In this document: positions 24,768-33,650 of the stretch, piece after piece
Layout: the number at the start of each line of letters is the position of its first letter
Numbering within the stretch: position 1 is the first letter of the stretch
Assembly (NCBI RefSeq): GCF_001422245.1
Contig: NZ_LMMM01000017.1
Location: forward strand, 5,541 to 69,540
Reading direction: 5' to 3'
DNA: 64,000 nucleotides
From: Rhizobium sp. Leaf262
GTDB lineage: Bacteria; Pseudomonadota; Alphaproteobacteria; Rhizobiales; Rhizobiaceae
The notes under the pieces: generated by a model
Told to the model about the DNA's origin: nothing
Databases searched by the model: none
The model's input: only the letters and a program-made list of their open reading frames with translations
Program-made: the position numbers and the translations under genes

Positions 24768-25118
24768 CCCCGACGGGCGGGATAGACGCTGAATTTTTAT
24801 CCGATATCTTAACTAATCTGTCGCGCATGTCGTGGCTAGTCTTGAGCAAACCGATCCCGCTCTCTTTTGATGGCGTTCTGGCTCAGATTGCGAGACAAGA
24901 CTTCGACTGAATTCCAAAGCAAAGCCTTGCCGACGGAAATGGCTACAATGTCCAGGCAAGCAAGATTGTTGTCACCGTTCAGATCAATTTGTACCGTCGC
25001 CGGCAACGACGAGCGCAGCACCGCCTTCGGTTTCAACTGGGGAAGGAGGCACGCAAAGCATCCAAGTCGATATGTTCGATTGCGATCAGACATCAGAGCT
25101 CACGTGCTACCAGAAAGC
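24768..25118. other. Spacer with one doubtful small ORF
   Basis: About 350 bases between two minus-strand genes. A minus frame at 24836-25093 (85 aa, MSDRNRTYRLGCFACLL...) lacks a ribosome site and a recognised family; a plus frame in the same place is equally open. The retron promoter should lie just before 24767, but no clear boxes could be chosen. Confidence 0.3.
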
Positions 25119-26504
25119 TCAGTCCGGTAGCCATGCGCAATCGCTCCAGTGTCGTTCATACCGCTTCGCGAATTCCGTCATCTCCCGAACGTTGGCCATG
25201 GGCGTCTGGCAAGCCCGGGCGCAGGTGGTGACCACATCGCGGTAAAGGGTCGGCGACACCGGTCGGATGCCTTCGTAGTTCATCATCAGATCGGGAAGCC
25301 GTTCCGTGATTGTTTCTCCACGAGGGGCCATGACAAGAGTAGGGGGGGTGCTATGCGCGTTGATCAACACGTACCTCCAGCTCGGGTCGGCCTGTCCCTG
25401 AGCCGGAACGAGTTCGCAGGGGCAAGCATCACCGCCTCCGGAAATCTCCTGATAGATCGCTTCAATCGCCTGCGCTTTCCTGGCAATCAGAACGTAAGGC
25501 CCCGCAGGCGTGTAGCTGCCCATCCGCTCGTCGTACTCGATACCTAGCAGGCACCGCAGGTCGTTGCGGGCCGACCTGTCGAGGCTGGCGCGTTCCGAGG
25601 TAAACCATTGGAGTTGCCGCAGAGTAATCCTGGCCGCAGCCGCGACCTCTTTCGCTGGATTCGGCCAGCAGGCTACCAAGTTCTTGGCGACTTCCGCCGT
25701 ATTGTCGTGCTCTTCGTAGACCGAGATCTCGTCATCATCCTCGATGTCCCCTGATGGGTCGTCTCCTTGAAGCAGCCAGATTCTTCCGCTGATACCGTCA
25801 TGGTGGAAATAACGTGGTTGATCGGGTGGTAGAGAGGCCTCCCAGGATGACAGCCATGGTCCTGCTTCCCATTCGAGGTCTGCAAGTGGCACGGACGGCG
25901 GTTGTCGCGTTGGCAATTCGAGCCACCGCTCGATCTTCTCCTCGAGTTTTCGGTTGCTGAGCCCTAGAGGTCCGCGGCTCGCTCTCCAATCGTGGTCGTC
26001 ATGTGCATCGAGACAGAGGCCTTCGACAGAAGCTATCAGAGACAGATCAACCGGATCGTGTTTCTTCAATAGCCATCCAGAAGCGTCCTGAGCTGAGCGT
26101 AGCGAGGCAGGCACTGTCTTATCCTTGGCGTCGGCCACCTCAAGTCGCACGCCGATCCTTGCAAGATCTGCCACCAGCAACGGATCTGTCTGTGCGACGT
26201 AGCGATTCACGCGGAGAATATCTGGCAGGCCGCGCAAACCCTCCGCGCTTTTCCACGCCGTCAGCAGCGCATCGCGCAAAGATCTGCGCTGCTTCATGGT
26301 GGAAAATGTTAGCCAGCGGATCGGCAGGCCGGCCACTGTGAGGCCGTAGAGTAGAATAGGACTCAAACCATATCGCTCCGCATCCGTCAGTTTTATGGGA
26401 TCGCGAACAGCCACAATCCCGTGCTGAGGATGGTGGAAAAGGAACTTGGCGGTCGAAACGTAAAAGTGATGTTCCCGGTCTGACTGTTGTGCCTGATTGT
26501 CCAT
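25119..26504 (-). CDS. Hypothetical protein, 461 aa
   Basis: A large soluble protein that I cannot place, starting at ATG 26504 (an in-frame start at 26540 adds 12 residues). It has an N-terminal block (HHFYVSTAKFLFHHPQHGIV), a middle region with many Trp and acidic residues (IEDDDEISVYEEHDNTAEVA) and a C-terminal block (MMNYEGIRPVSPTLYRDVVT). No catalytic motif, signal peptide or membrane segment is evident. It lies upstream of the retron on the same strand but 350 bp away, so linkage is uncertain. Confidence 0.6.
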   Translation of the reverse strand: MDNQAQQSDREHHFYVSTAKFLFHHPQHGIVAVRDPIKLTDAERYGLSPILLYGLTVAGLPIRWLTFSTMKQRRSLRDALLTAWKSAEGLRGLPDILRVNRYVAQTDPLLVADLARIGVRLEVADAKDKTVPASLRSAQDASGWLLKKHDPVDLSLIASVEGLCLDAHDDHDWRASRGPLGLSNRKLEEKIERWLELPTRQPPSVPLADLEWEAGPWLSSWEASLPPDQPRYFHHDGISGRIWLLQGDDPSGDIEDDDEISVYEEHDNTAEVAKNLVACWPNPAKEVAAAARITLRQLQWFTSERASLDRSARNDLRCLLGIEYDERMGSYTPAGPYVLIARKAQAIEAIYQEISGGGDACPCELVPAQGQADPSWRYVLINAHSTPPTLVMAPRGETITERLPDLMMNYEGIRPVSPTLYRDVVTTCARACQTPMANVREMTEFAKRYERHWSDCAWLPD

Positions 26505-27125
26505 GGACGCTCTCAAAGGGATGAAATCAATATTCAGCATCCTACGATTTCGATGTCAGGCTCCCAAGCACTTCCTTGTTCTAATAAGCGAAATTTGCAG
26601 CTCCTCAGGGCGAAACGGACGGGCCGGGGTGGTCGTTGCTTGCCCCGGTGCCAATGCGTATTGTGCGCTGGACGACGCTGCAATCAGACTTGGACTGGAA
26701 TGACCTCGCAACTCCACAATGCCGGTTTCGATCGTCCGTTCTGCGAAGCGTTCGAGCTGCGTGCCGCAATGGACTTCGAGATCGTCAATGCGATTGCTGA
26801 TCAGGAAAGCCAACGTCGTCGCCATCCACCTGTATGATACGTCGCGGTGAACGTTCCGGTTGGCAATCTCTAAATGCCGGGAATGAATGACATTTAGCGG
26901 AACGCGACGCAGCTACGATGGAAGTCGCTCCGTCCGGATATTCCAGTGTTTTCAGCCGTGTACAATTCGGGGAGATGGAACGCTGGTTCGATTCCTTTCA
27001 AGGCGATGGCACTCCATTGCTGGCATCCACAGGTGTGAGTCCATTCAATAACGGTAACAAGTTCATAGAGCGCGCGCGGTTGCGATAGGGGCGGCGAGCA
27101 ACCAGACGCCCAAAAAGGCACGCTC
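26505..27125. other. Poorly coding stretch
   Basis: About 620 bases. Two minus frames are open: 26556-26825 (89 aa, MATTLAFLISNRIDDLEVH...) and 26894-27148 (84 aa). Both lack ribosome sites and family features; the first might be a small real gene before the 461-aa protein. No RNA gene or clear repeats were seen. Probably decayed DNA plus a promoter region. Confidence 0.3.
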
Positions 27126-27371
27126 CTACGGTGCCAGTGTATATGCACCGCGTCCGCCTCTGAGCTTGGACGCTAAGAACTCCCCGAGCCGAGAGCCATC
27201 CGCATTGCGAACGACAATTTTGAGTCTCCCCCGTAAATCCGGACGCCTCAATAGGAAAATTGCAAGCGCGACTATTGCAGCGCGATTAGCTGCCTCAACG
27301 TCCGTTTCGCACACCACTTCACGTCGAACGCAAGTTTCGCAGTCCCATATTTCAAATGAGTAACTTTGCAT
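27126..27371 (-). CDS. Small DUF6894-like protein
   Basis: An 81-aa protein. MQSYSFEIWDCETCVRREVV, then DVEAANRAAIVALAIFLLR and KIVVRNADGSRLGEFLA follow the pattern of the DUF6894 family (short beta start, acidic turn, an EAxxxA helix, final strand), common in rhizobia and of unknown role. The usual RYYFHL start is degenerate here, so the assignment is tentative. Stands alone on the minus strand. Confidence 0.5.
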   Translation of the reverse strand: MQSYSFEIWDCETCVRREVVCETDVEAANRAAIVALAIFLLRRPDLRGRLKIVVRNADGSRLGEFLASKLRGGRGAYTLAP

Positions 27372-27435
27372 TCCATCCGCCCCCAGACAGCACGATTTAA
27401 AACATATGCCTTTTCAGATGATTCGAATGCTCTGA

Positions 27436-27699
27436 TTATTGACGTAAAGATATTATGGGTTCTACTTTTTGGATTGTTCGCCAGAACTTCCTAGTCGAGG
27501 TGCAAAATTTTACTGCAATTCCGCCACTACTACTAAAATTTATGGTTATTTCTCTGCAATCGAGCGGTACATTTCTCATCCAAACCGCGAGCAACGCGTA
27601 AACGAGCTTGCTTGATCGAGAAGTATACGCTTGTTGTACGGCGGGGGCTAGTTCTTTGGCAAATGTGAGCTTGTCTTGCACGACCATCCAGTTGGCCAC
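27436..27699 (-). CDS. Hypothetical small protein
   Basis: An 87-aa minus frame (MANWMVVQDKLTFAKELAPA, SKLVYALLAVWMRNVPLDCR). AT content is higher than in its neighbours, suggesting foreign origin. No recognised domain and no strong ribosome site. Possibly real, possibly decayed. Confidence 0.35.
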   Translation of the reverse strand: MANWMVVQDKLTFAKELAPAVQQAYTSRSSKLVYALLAVWMRNVPLDCREITINFSSSGGIAVKFCTSTRKFWRTIQKVEPIISLRQ

Positions 27700-27799
27700 G
27701 TCCCAACAGTCTGCGGGGAGCGACGCGGCGTCAACAGCCGGTCATGTAAACCCGGGACGGTATGAAGAAAGCTGAATTGCCTACAAGCGTGGGCCTATT

Positions 27800-28120
27800 T
27801 CAGGCCGGAACCGAGAGCCTGGGTGCTTCCTCGCTGAAAATTTCTTCTAAAGCCGCTAAAATTTGCCGTACCGGCTCGGAGCGGCTGAAATAATAAATCG
27901 TCTGGGCATCGCGGCGGGTTTGCACCACATTTGCATTGCGCAGTTTGGAAAGATGTTGAGATAACGCTGATTGGCTGAGGCCAACCTTTTCTGCTAGCTG
28001 ACCCACCGGCATTTCTCCCTCAACGAGGATCCGAAGTATCGTGAGTCTCTTTGGGTTCTCCAGCGCGGATAAGAGCGTCACTGCCGAATTAATTGATTGC
28101 TCATCAAGGCGTCTGCTCAC
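27800..28120 (-). CDS. ArsR/SmtB-family regulator, NolR-like
   Basis: A 106-aa winged-helix repressor from GTG 28120, which has GGAG nine bases upstream; ATG 28147 would add nine residues. The core ALENPKRLTILRILVEGEM, VGQLAEKVGLSQSALSQHLS and TRRDAQTIYYFSRSEPV resemble rhizobial NolR. No metal-binding CxC is present, so it is not a classic metal sensor. NolR represses nodulation and conjugation-type genes; the target of this copy is unknown but the symmetric sites just upstream suggest autoregulation. Confidence 0.85.
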   Translation of the reverse strand: MSRRLDEQSINSAVTLLSALENPKRLTILRILVEGEMPVGQLAEKVGLSQSALSQHLSKLRNANVVQTRRDAQTIYYFSRSEPVRQILAALEEIFSEEAPRLSVPA

Positions 28121-28147
28121 TACGTTTGTCTCCAAAGCTATTCTCAT

Positions 28148-28327
28148 TTAGGCAAAGATTGACAGGATACGGATCTCTTGTTCCTTACCTCCGCCGACCA
28201 CCAAATGGCACCTGGGGGAGAAAGTAAGCCAATCTTTGCTAATTTAGATTAGTCGGTATCCGTCAATCTTCAATGCGAACAACGCCGATGAGTGCCTCTA
28301 AGGTGCAGTGATGTCACTGAGGTGCAG
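28148..28327. promoter_or_regulatory. Repeat-rich regulatory region between arsR and araC genes
   Basis: Contains inverted copies of AAGATTGAC-x-GGATAC (28155-28170 against 28254-28270), a further inverted GCAAAGATTG (28152-28161 against 28230-28239), a NolR-type site CTAAT-N4-ATTAG at 28239-28252, and a direct repeat GGTGCAG at 28302 and 28321. The rest of the gap to 28561 holds nothing I can name. Confidence 0.5.
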
Positions 28328-28561
28328 GTTTATTGCGCGGTTTGACGGAGGTTAACTGATTTGCCTATTAAAAAGTGGTCCGCCGAAATTTGGAACCGTC
28401 CTTTGGGAATGCAGAACTGGTTGTCAGAGGCTCGGATTGAAGCAGGAACTTCATGTGACCGATTTATGTAGCTTAATTTGTATCTGTCCATTGAACGACC
28501 GATTTCAAACAAAATCTGAGCTTCATTGCCACGCATAAGAAGATTCGAGTATGGTTGAATC

Positions 28562-29569
28562 GTGTTTCATGCGTTTTTTAGCGAAGTTAACACGTGTTTG
28601 GATGTGTTAGGAATGTCGAACGGTCCGTACAAAGAACTCAAAATTTCGTCCAGGGATATCGGAGAAGTTGAGGAGTATTTGAGTGACGCTTATGCCCCGG
28701 TGTCTGCAACTCCACTCGGCTCGCACCACAAGTACGGGGTCAACGGACATCTCGCCGTGCTCGATGACGTTTTCTTCGAATGGTCGAAAACAATTGGAAG
28801 TTATCGCGTTACTCCCATCGAAATGTTCGATTCTGTTCTCTTCAATTTCGTCAGCGAAGGGACAACGGATTACCATTTCAAGGACAATAAATTAACGATC
28901 GCCGCCGGTCAGGTGATTGGTTACCGGCACGCAGACAACGTTGATGTTCTGGACGGAAGTGAACATTCAACAGTTGTCATTTCTGATGACCTTCTCTGCA
29001 AGCGGATGTCCATATTGCTTGATAAGCCGGTGGTTCACACGGTTGAATTTAGCAAGGGTGCCTTGGATCAGCGAAATCTCAAAGGACTTCCAGCTCTTGT
29101 CGAGTTTTTGTACAATTCATCGGTCCAGCGACTCGCGGGATCGCTCAATGCACGTTCGTCGGCTGTTGGAAATTTGGTCATTGATAGTTTCCTTTTAAAC
29201 TATCCGAACAACTATACTCAGACGCTGACGGCGCCTGTGCCCTTAGTTGCACCAAGACAGGTGCGGCGGGCGATCGATTATATCCACGCGCATCCAGCGG
29301 ACAGAAGCTCTCCCGAATTCTTAGCTAGCCTGAGCGCTGTTAGCGTCCGCTCTCTGCAGTATTCTTTCTTGCTTTCGGTAGGACAGACGATCAGCGAGTA
29401 TCAGCGCGCTTTGCGCCTGCAAAAAGCTCGCGACGACCTCGATCAAAGTAGCAATCTCTCCGCGAAGGCAATTGCTGAGAAATGGGGATTTGCATCGCAT
29501 AGTGCCTTTACACAAAGTTTCAAAAAAGCGTTTGGCGTCACTCCATCCCAGGCCCGCAGGGGTAATTGA
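28562..29569 (+). CDS. AraC-family transcriptional regulator
   Basis: A 335-aa regulator with an N-terminal AraC-type ligand-binding domain (about 20-200) and a C-terminal double HTH (RRAIDYIHAHPADRSSPEFL, AIAEKWGFASHSAFTQSFKK, AFGVTPSQARRG). Start 28562 gives a full-length product; ATG 28613 is an alternative. It is divergent from the NolR-like gene. No adjacent structural operon on the same strand, so its target is unknown; the 333-aa gene that converges with it is a candidate. Confidence 0.85.
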   Translation: MFHAFFSEVNTCLDVLGMSNGPYKELKISSRDIGEVEEYLSDAYAPVSATPLGSHHKYGVNGHLAVLDDVFFEWSKTIGSYRVTPIEMFDSVLFNFVSEGTTDYHFKDNKLTIAAGQVIGYRHADNVDVLDGSEHSTVVISDDLLCKRMSILLDKPVVHTVEFSKGALDQRNLKGLPALVEFLYNSSVQRLAGSLNARSSAVGNLVIDSFLLNYPNNYTQTLTAPVPLVAPRQVRRAIDYIHAHPADRSSPEFLASLSAVSVRSLQYSFLLSVGQTISEYQRALRLQKARDDLDQSSNLSAKAIAEKWGFASHSAFTQSFKKAFGVTPSQARRGN

Positions 29570-29736
29570 ACGTTCCGATCTGTTCTTTTCATATGGGTTT
29601 CATCCATTGGTGAAGTTGGAGCGATAATCAACACATTGTACAATAGAAGAATATTTGGACGCTAAGAGGCGATAATGTGCAAACGGTATGTCTCCCGCGA
29701 TCGTGCGGGAGACACAGGCAGTAGAGTTGGCGGGCG

Positions 29737-30735
29737 TCAACTCCGGAGATGTGGACATCCTATGGCCGAACCGCCAGAAGGTTGTTCTGGCGTTCTCCCT
29801 TTGAGAACTGCCTCTACAGCCTGAGATAGAAGATCTCGTCGCGTCGAGAGAGAATAGATGTCTTGAGCAAATGCCGGGTTTGCTTTCCAATCAAATACGA
29901 GTTCGGCCATCACTCTGTCCCCGACGATGCGCCCCATTAAGGCCTGAGCGGTTTCGAGATCAGGCACAGCCTCGCTGACCACCACATGCGTTTCCCGCAC
30001 GTCTTCATTCATGAGCGACTTAATGATCAGTTCGTGTGCGTTCTCTTGCGTTAGAGTCCATACGGCGCCGACAATTACATATAACTTTCCCCATTCATCC
30101 TCGCCCATCATTTCCTTCCAACCCTCAAGGACGCCCTTCATGACATCGACCTGATTTTTAGCCGCTTTTTTCTGGCAGTAGAATATTTCGTTACCGATCC
30201 CGCGGGCATAAGCGGCGAACTCGTCATAGGTAAAATTCACCGATGTGGTAACGGCGTCAATGAAATCCAGAGACGAAGCTAACATTCGATCCGTGAGGAT
30301 GTTTTCCTCTCGCCCTAAACCAGAGATATTGCTTTTGGTATTCTGAACGCTGACGATGTACGCCCGGTATGTCTGCAGTGCAGGAACCCACGGGCCTTGT
30401 TTTGGGTCTTTCTCGTAACCCGATATGATTGAAAATATGCCAAGCGGAATGTGAGAAATTGCCTTCATCACGTCATATATCTGCCCTACGTTTTGATGGA
30501 CGTACCGGGTGTTCTTGTCGGTGAGCAAGGTGTATCGACCGCCATCGAAAGTGGATTCGACATAAAGAAGCGGATAGATGCTCTGGCCGATATTGACGAT
30601 GTTCGTCGCGTAGCTGGAACGCATGGCGGCGTCCAAATCCTTGATGAACTGAAACGACTGCTGCTCCAGATTGCCCGCGAAACTGGCGTACTTCCTGGAT
30701 GTCTCCGGGTAGCCCTGTGATGGATCCAATGCCAT
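29737..30735 (-). CDS. Hypothetical protein at the end of the cyclic-amide operon
   Basis: A 332-aa soluble protein from ATG 30735 (GAGG six bases upstream). It is mostly helical (LEQQSFQFIKDLDAAMRSSY, NVGQIYDVMKAISHIPLGIF) with no known motif; the C-terminus is Pro/Gly-rich. It follows the ABC permease by about 90 bp on the same strand, so it may be transcribed with it, but the gap is unlike the 4-10 bp overlaps upstream. It resembles no transport or catabolic protein I know. Confidence 0.55.
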   Translation of the reverse strand: MALDPSQGYPETSRKYASFAGNLEQQSFQFIKDLDAAMRSSYATNIVNIGQSIYPLLYVESTFDGGRYTLLTDKNTRYVHQNVGQIYDVMKAISHIPLGIFSIISGYEKDPKQGPWVPALQTYRAYIVSVQNTKSNISGLGREENILTDRMLASSLDFIDAVTTSVNFTYDEFAAYARGIGNEIFYCQKKAAKNQVDVMKGVLEGWKEMMGEDEWGKLYVIVGAVWTLTQENAHELIIKSLMNEDVRETHVVVSEAVPDLETAQALMGRIVGDRVMAELVFDWKANPAFAQDIYSLSTRRDLLSQAVEAVLKGRTPEQPSGGSAIGCPHLRS

Positions 30736-30827
30736 TTCATACCTCATATGTCAGAGTTGAAGGCACACCCTTTGGTTCACGGAAACTGTCGCGCCCGCGT
30801 GAGCAAAGATGTGATCCGGTCTGAAAC

Positions 30828-31607
30828 TCAGTTCAGAGCGAATTCTTGTTTTCGATTGGCCCAGCCACAGACCCGCTGTTCGATGACGGCGAACACGGCG
30901 TAAAGCGCGATCCCAAGGATCGCGAGCGCGAACAGCCCTGCAAAGGCAAGTGGAACATCGAAGCTGGATGTTGCCATCATCATCACGGTCCCTATGCCCC
31001 GGTTCGCGGCAACTGTTTCAGACAGAACCGTCCCGACAAAGGCAAGCGTGATGGCAACCTTCAGAGACGCGAAGAAGTAAGGCATCGCTCGGGGAAGGCC
31101 GACATTCCACAGCACCTGGAGGCGGCTTGCGCCGAGTGCTTTCAAGACGTCCTCCATCTCTGGCTCAGTGGTGGCAAGGCCGGTTGCCACATTGACGACG
31201 ATCGGGAAAATGCAGGTCGTCAGTGCCGTCAGAACGGCTGGAACCGTCCCTGATCCAAACCAGAGGACAAAGATAGGGACCACAGCCACCTTGGGGATCG
31301 ACGAAAATCCGACCAGCAACGGATAGGCAACGTTGTAGGCTGTTCGCGAAATCCCGACGAAGGCACCGAGCGCCAGACCAATGACGGTACCCAGCAGGAA
31401 ACCTATCATCGTTGTGACGAGCGTCTGGACGATGTGGGGCCACAGGGCAGGCATCTGTACGAAAAGCGTCGAAAAGATTGCGCTCGGTCGAGGCAACACG
31501 ATCGGACTAATCTCAAAGACAACACAGGCAACCTCCCAGATCGCAAACAGTGTGACGATGAAACCGGCCGCTTTCAGATTTTCCTTTGATTTCCTCGAGA
31601 TCCTCAT
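30828..31607 (-). CDS. ABC transporter permease (SsuC/TauC/ThiX type)
   Basis: A 259-aa inner-membrane permease with about six transmembrane helices. The cytoplasmic coupling loop is EDVLKALGASRLQVLWNVGLPRAMP (EAA motif). The SsuC/TauC/NitT family imports sulfonates, nitrate, pyrimidine precursors and similar solutes. It overlaps the ATPase gene by 4 bp and works with the NMT1-type binding protein at the other end of the operon. Confidence 0.92.
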   Translation of the reverse strand: MRISRKSKENLKAAGFIVTLFAIWEVACVVFEISPIVLPRPSAIFSTLFVQMPALWPHIVQTLVTTMIGFLLGTVIGLALGAFVGISRTAYNVAYPLLVGFSSIPKVAVVPIFVLWFGSGTVPAVLTALTTCIFPIVVNVATGLATTEPEMEDVLKALGASRLQVLWNVGLPRAMPYFFASLKVAITLAFVGTVLSETVAANRGIGTVMMMATSSFDVPLAFAGLFALAILGIALYAVFAVIEQRVCGWANRKQEFALN

Positions 31608-32443
31608 GCCGTTATCTCCTTGCTCTGACGGGCTGCAAAGATCATGCGCCGCAGATCATTCGTCAGGTCGGTGAATTCAGCTTCGAAAGTCGTTTCGAGT
31701 GTGCGTGGCCGGGGGAATGTCACCTGTCGGTCTTCGGTCACGCGGCCGGGGCGGGCGCTCATGACCAGAATCCGGCTCGCAAGAAAGGCCGCCTCTCTCA
31801 GGTCATGGGTTACGAGGAAGACGGTGGGTTTGGTCTCGATCCAGAGATCCTGCAGCACGGACCAAAGTTCCTCACGCGTAAACTGGTCGAGTGCACCGAA
31901 TGGTTCATCCAGCATCAATAGCTGAGGAGAGTGAATGAGCGCCCGACAAAGATTGGCACGCTGCAGCATTCCTCCAGATAGTTCCCAGGGGCGGCGATCG
32001 CCAAAGCCGGTGAGGCCGACCTTGGCGAGAAGTGCGTCGGCACGATCGCGGAAAGCTGTGTGCTTGTCGCGCCGGAAAGTAGCGGCGTAGGGCTTAACGA
32101 TCTTGAGTGGCAGCATGATATTCTGCCGGATCGTCAGCCAGGGCAGCATTGTCGGGTTCTGGAACGCCATGCCGATGCCAACCTGCTCGGCGCCCACCTC
32201 TCGTCCTGCCACGAACACCACCCCTTCGGTCGGACGGAGCAGGCCGGCGACGAGCTTCAGGATAGTCGACTTGCCGCAGCCAGACGGACCGACCATCGCT
32301 ACGAAGTCGCCGGGATGAACAACAAGATTGGTGCGATCCAGTGCGAGGAAAGCATCGTCTCCCTGGCCGAACCGGACCTGCACGTTTTCAAGCTGTGCAA
32401 TTCTTTTTGTCTGGTGTGTCGCGAGATCTTTCGTGGCGGTCAT
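31604..32443 (-). CDS. ABC transporter ATP-binding protein (SsuB/TauB type)
   Basis: A 279-aa ATPase. Walker A GPSGCGKST, Q-loop region GMAFQNPTMLPWLT, signature LSGGMLQRANLCRAL, Walker B LLMLDEPFGALD and switch His VTHD are all intact. It energises the permease encoded next to it. Overlaps its neighbours by 4 bp on each side. Confidence 0.95.
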   Translation of the reverse strand: MTATKDLATHQTKRIAQLENVQVRFGQGDDAFLALDRTNLVVHPGDFVAMVGPSGCGKSTILKLVAGLLRPTEGVVFVAGREVGAEQVGIGMAFQNPTMLPWLTIRQNIMLPLKIVKPYAATFRRDKHTAFRDRADALLAKVGLTGFGDRRPWELSGGMLQRANLCRALIHSPQLLMLDEPFGALDQFTREELWSVLQDLWIETKPTVFLVTHDLREAAFLASRILVMSARPGRVTEDRQVTFPRPRTLETTFEAEFTDLTNDLRRMIFAARQSKEITA

Positions 32444-32874
32444 GCCGGCGTGCCTCCGTTCGTATGACGGTTGAAGGCATCGACTGCGACCTCGGCGATC
32501 TGGAGGTCCTGTTCACCCGTGCCGGAACCCACTCCGATTCCGCCGACAATATGACCATTGGCAATCAGTGGCAGGCCTCCAAGCAGGTTGGTCATCCGGC
32601 CAGACGTCGCTTCTGCAAGAAGAAGCGCTTTGTCGGCGGCAATGCCACCGGTGGGCTGCCCTGTTGTGGCAGCGGTCATCGCCTTGCGGGTCGCGCTCTC
32701 GATGGACAGGACGCGCGAGCCATCCATCCGGATGAACGACAAAAGGTTGCAGCCCTCATCAACAATCGCGATGCATTGCGGGACCCCCATTGCCTGCGCA
32801 GCCTCGATACCTGCATTGAGGACGAGCATGGCACCACGATGCGTCAGTTTGAGTGTTGGGCGAACAAGGGTCAT
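32440..32874 (-). CDS. GlcG/HbpS-family protein (DUF336)
   Basis: A 144-aa single-domain protein: GAMLVLNAGIEAAQAMGVP, IAIVDEGCNLLSFIRMDGS, ATRKAMTAATTGQPT and GGIGVGSGTGEQDLQIAEVA are the family blocks. Members bind heme or cobalamin or sit in glycolate, propanediol and amide catabolic operons with unclear roles. Here it is locked into the operon by 4-bp overlaps and so probably assists the catabolic enzymes. Confidence 0.85.
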   Translation of the reverse strand: MTLVRPTLKLTHRGAMLVLNAGIEAAQAMGVPQCIAIVDEGCNLLSFIRMDGSRVLSIESATRKAMTAATTGQPTGGIAADKALLLAEATSGRMTNLLGGLPLIANGHIVGGIGVGSGTGEQDLQIAEVAVDAFNRHTNGGTPA

Positions 32875-33650
32875 GCAAAAACCTCCTTGAGATCGGTCAC
32901 GAGCATGGCGCCCGGCGCATGGCTGATAAAAATCGGCATCTCCGCGTTCTTGAGCGCCTGCAGAGCAGTCAGACCGCAGGGCCAGAAAACTGCAGTCTCA
33001 TCCTCGTTGGGAAGAACGACATCTCCCCAAGTGGCTTGATCGAGAGCCTCGATCCCAAGTTCGGCTGGATCACCAATGTGGAGAGGAGCTCCATGGCTGA
33101 GCGGTGTTCTTGCCGTCGTGGCGATCACGCGATCGATGTCGTCTTTGTGAAAGGGACGCATTGAAACGATCAGCGGTCCGTGAAATGGTCCCGCAGCGGT
33201 GGCGGCGAGGCGCGTGCGGTAAAGCCCGCCCTGAAGTCCAAGTTCGCGGTGGCGCATGCGGATGCCAGCTTTTGCGAGCGCACCCTCTGCGCCTAGCCAA
33301 CATCCCACGGCAAAAACGACGAAATCGTCCTGCCACAGATCGACAATGTCTCCTGCCGATCTCTCAAGGCCTTGCTCATGTATGAGAAAGGACGGCAAAT
33401 CCGTTCGAATATCGATGTCTCTGCCGAGAGCAGGCAAAGAGTACGAGCCTGTCTCGCCTCTGCCGAGCATTGGGCACGCCACGGGGTTGGCGTGACAGAA
33501 CGCCAGAAAGTCTGCGGCAAAGGGGTCGGGCACGATGTAGACATTGGCCTGCACGTAACCGGGAGCACATCCGACAGTAAAACCCGTATAGCCGGAGCGG
33601 GCCGACAAACGTACGTCTGATCCGGTCTCGACCGCGCTCTTGTTAGACAT
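32871..33650 (-). CDS. DUF1445 protein (YcsI / D-glutamate cyclase-like putative hydro-lyase)
   Basis: A 259-aa protein from ATG 33650, overlapping the SDR stop by 8 bp (ATG 33659 also possible). Blocks typical of DUF1445: GYTGFTVGCAPGYVQANVYI, DFLAFCHANPVACPMLGRGE, FAVGCWLGAEGALAKAGIRM and ISHAPGAMLVTDL. Family members are annotated hydro-lyases, and the mitochondrial homologue is a D-glutamate cyclase that acts on 5-oxoproline. Beside a hydantoinase this fits opening or closing of a cyclic amide. Confidence 0.85.
   Translation of the reverse strand: MSNKSAVETGSDVRLSARSGYTGFTVGCAPGYVQANVYIVPDPFAADFLAFCHANPVACPMLGRGETGSYSLPALGRDIDIRTDLPSFLIHEQGLERSAGDIVDLWQDDFVVFAVGCWLGAEGALAKAGIRMRHRELGLQGGLYRTRLAATAAGPFHGPLIVSMRPFHKDDIDRVIATTARTPLSHGAPLHIGDPAELGIEALDQATWGDVVLPNEDETAVFWPCGLTALQALKNAEMPIFISHAPGAMLVTDLKEVFA

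Noticed and set aside
28330-28536. Minus-strand 68-aa ORF between arsR and araC
   Set aside because: Low-complexity composition, no ribosome site, and it lies in the regulatory region upstream of the AraC-type gene.
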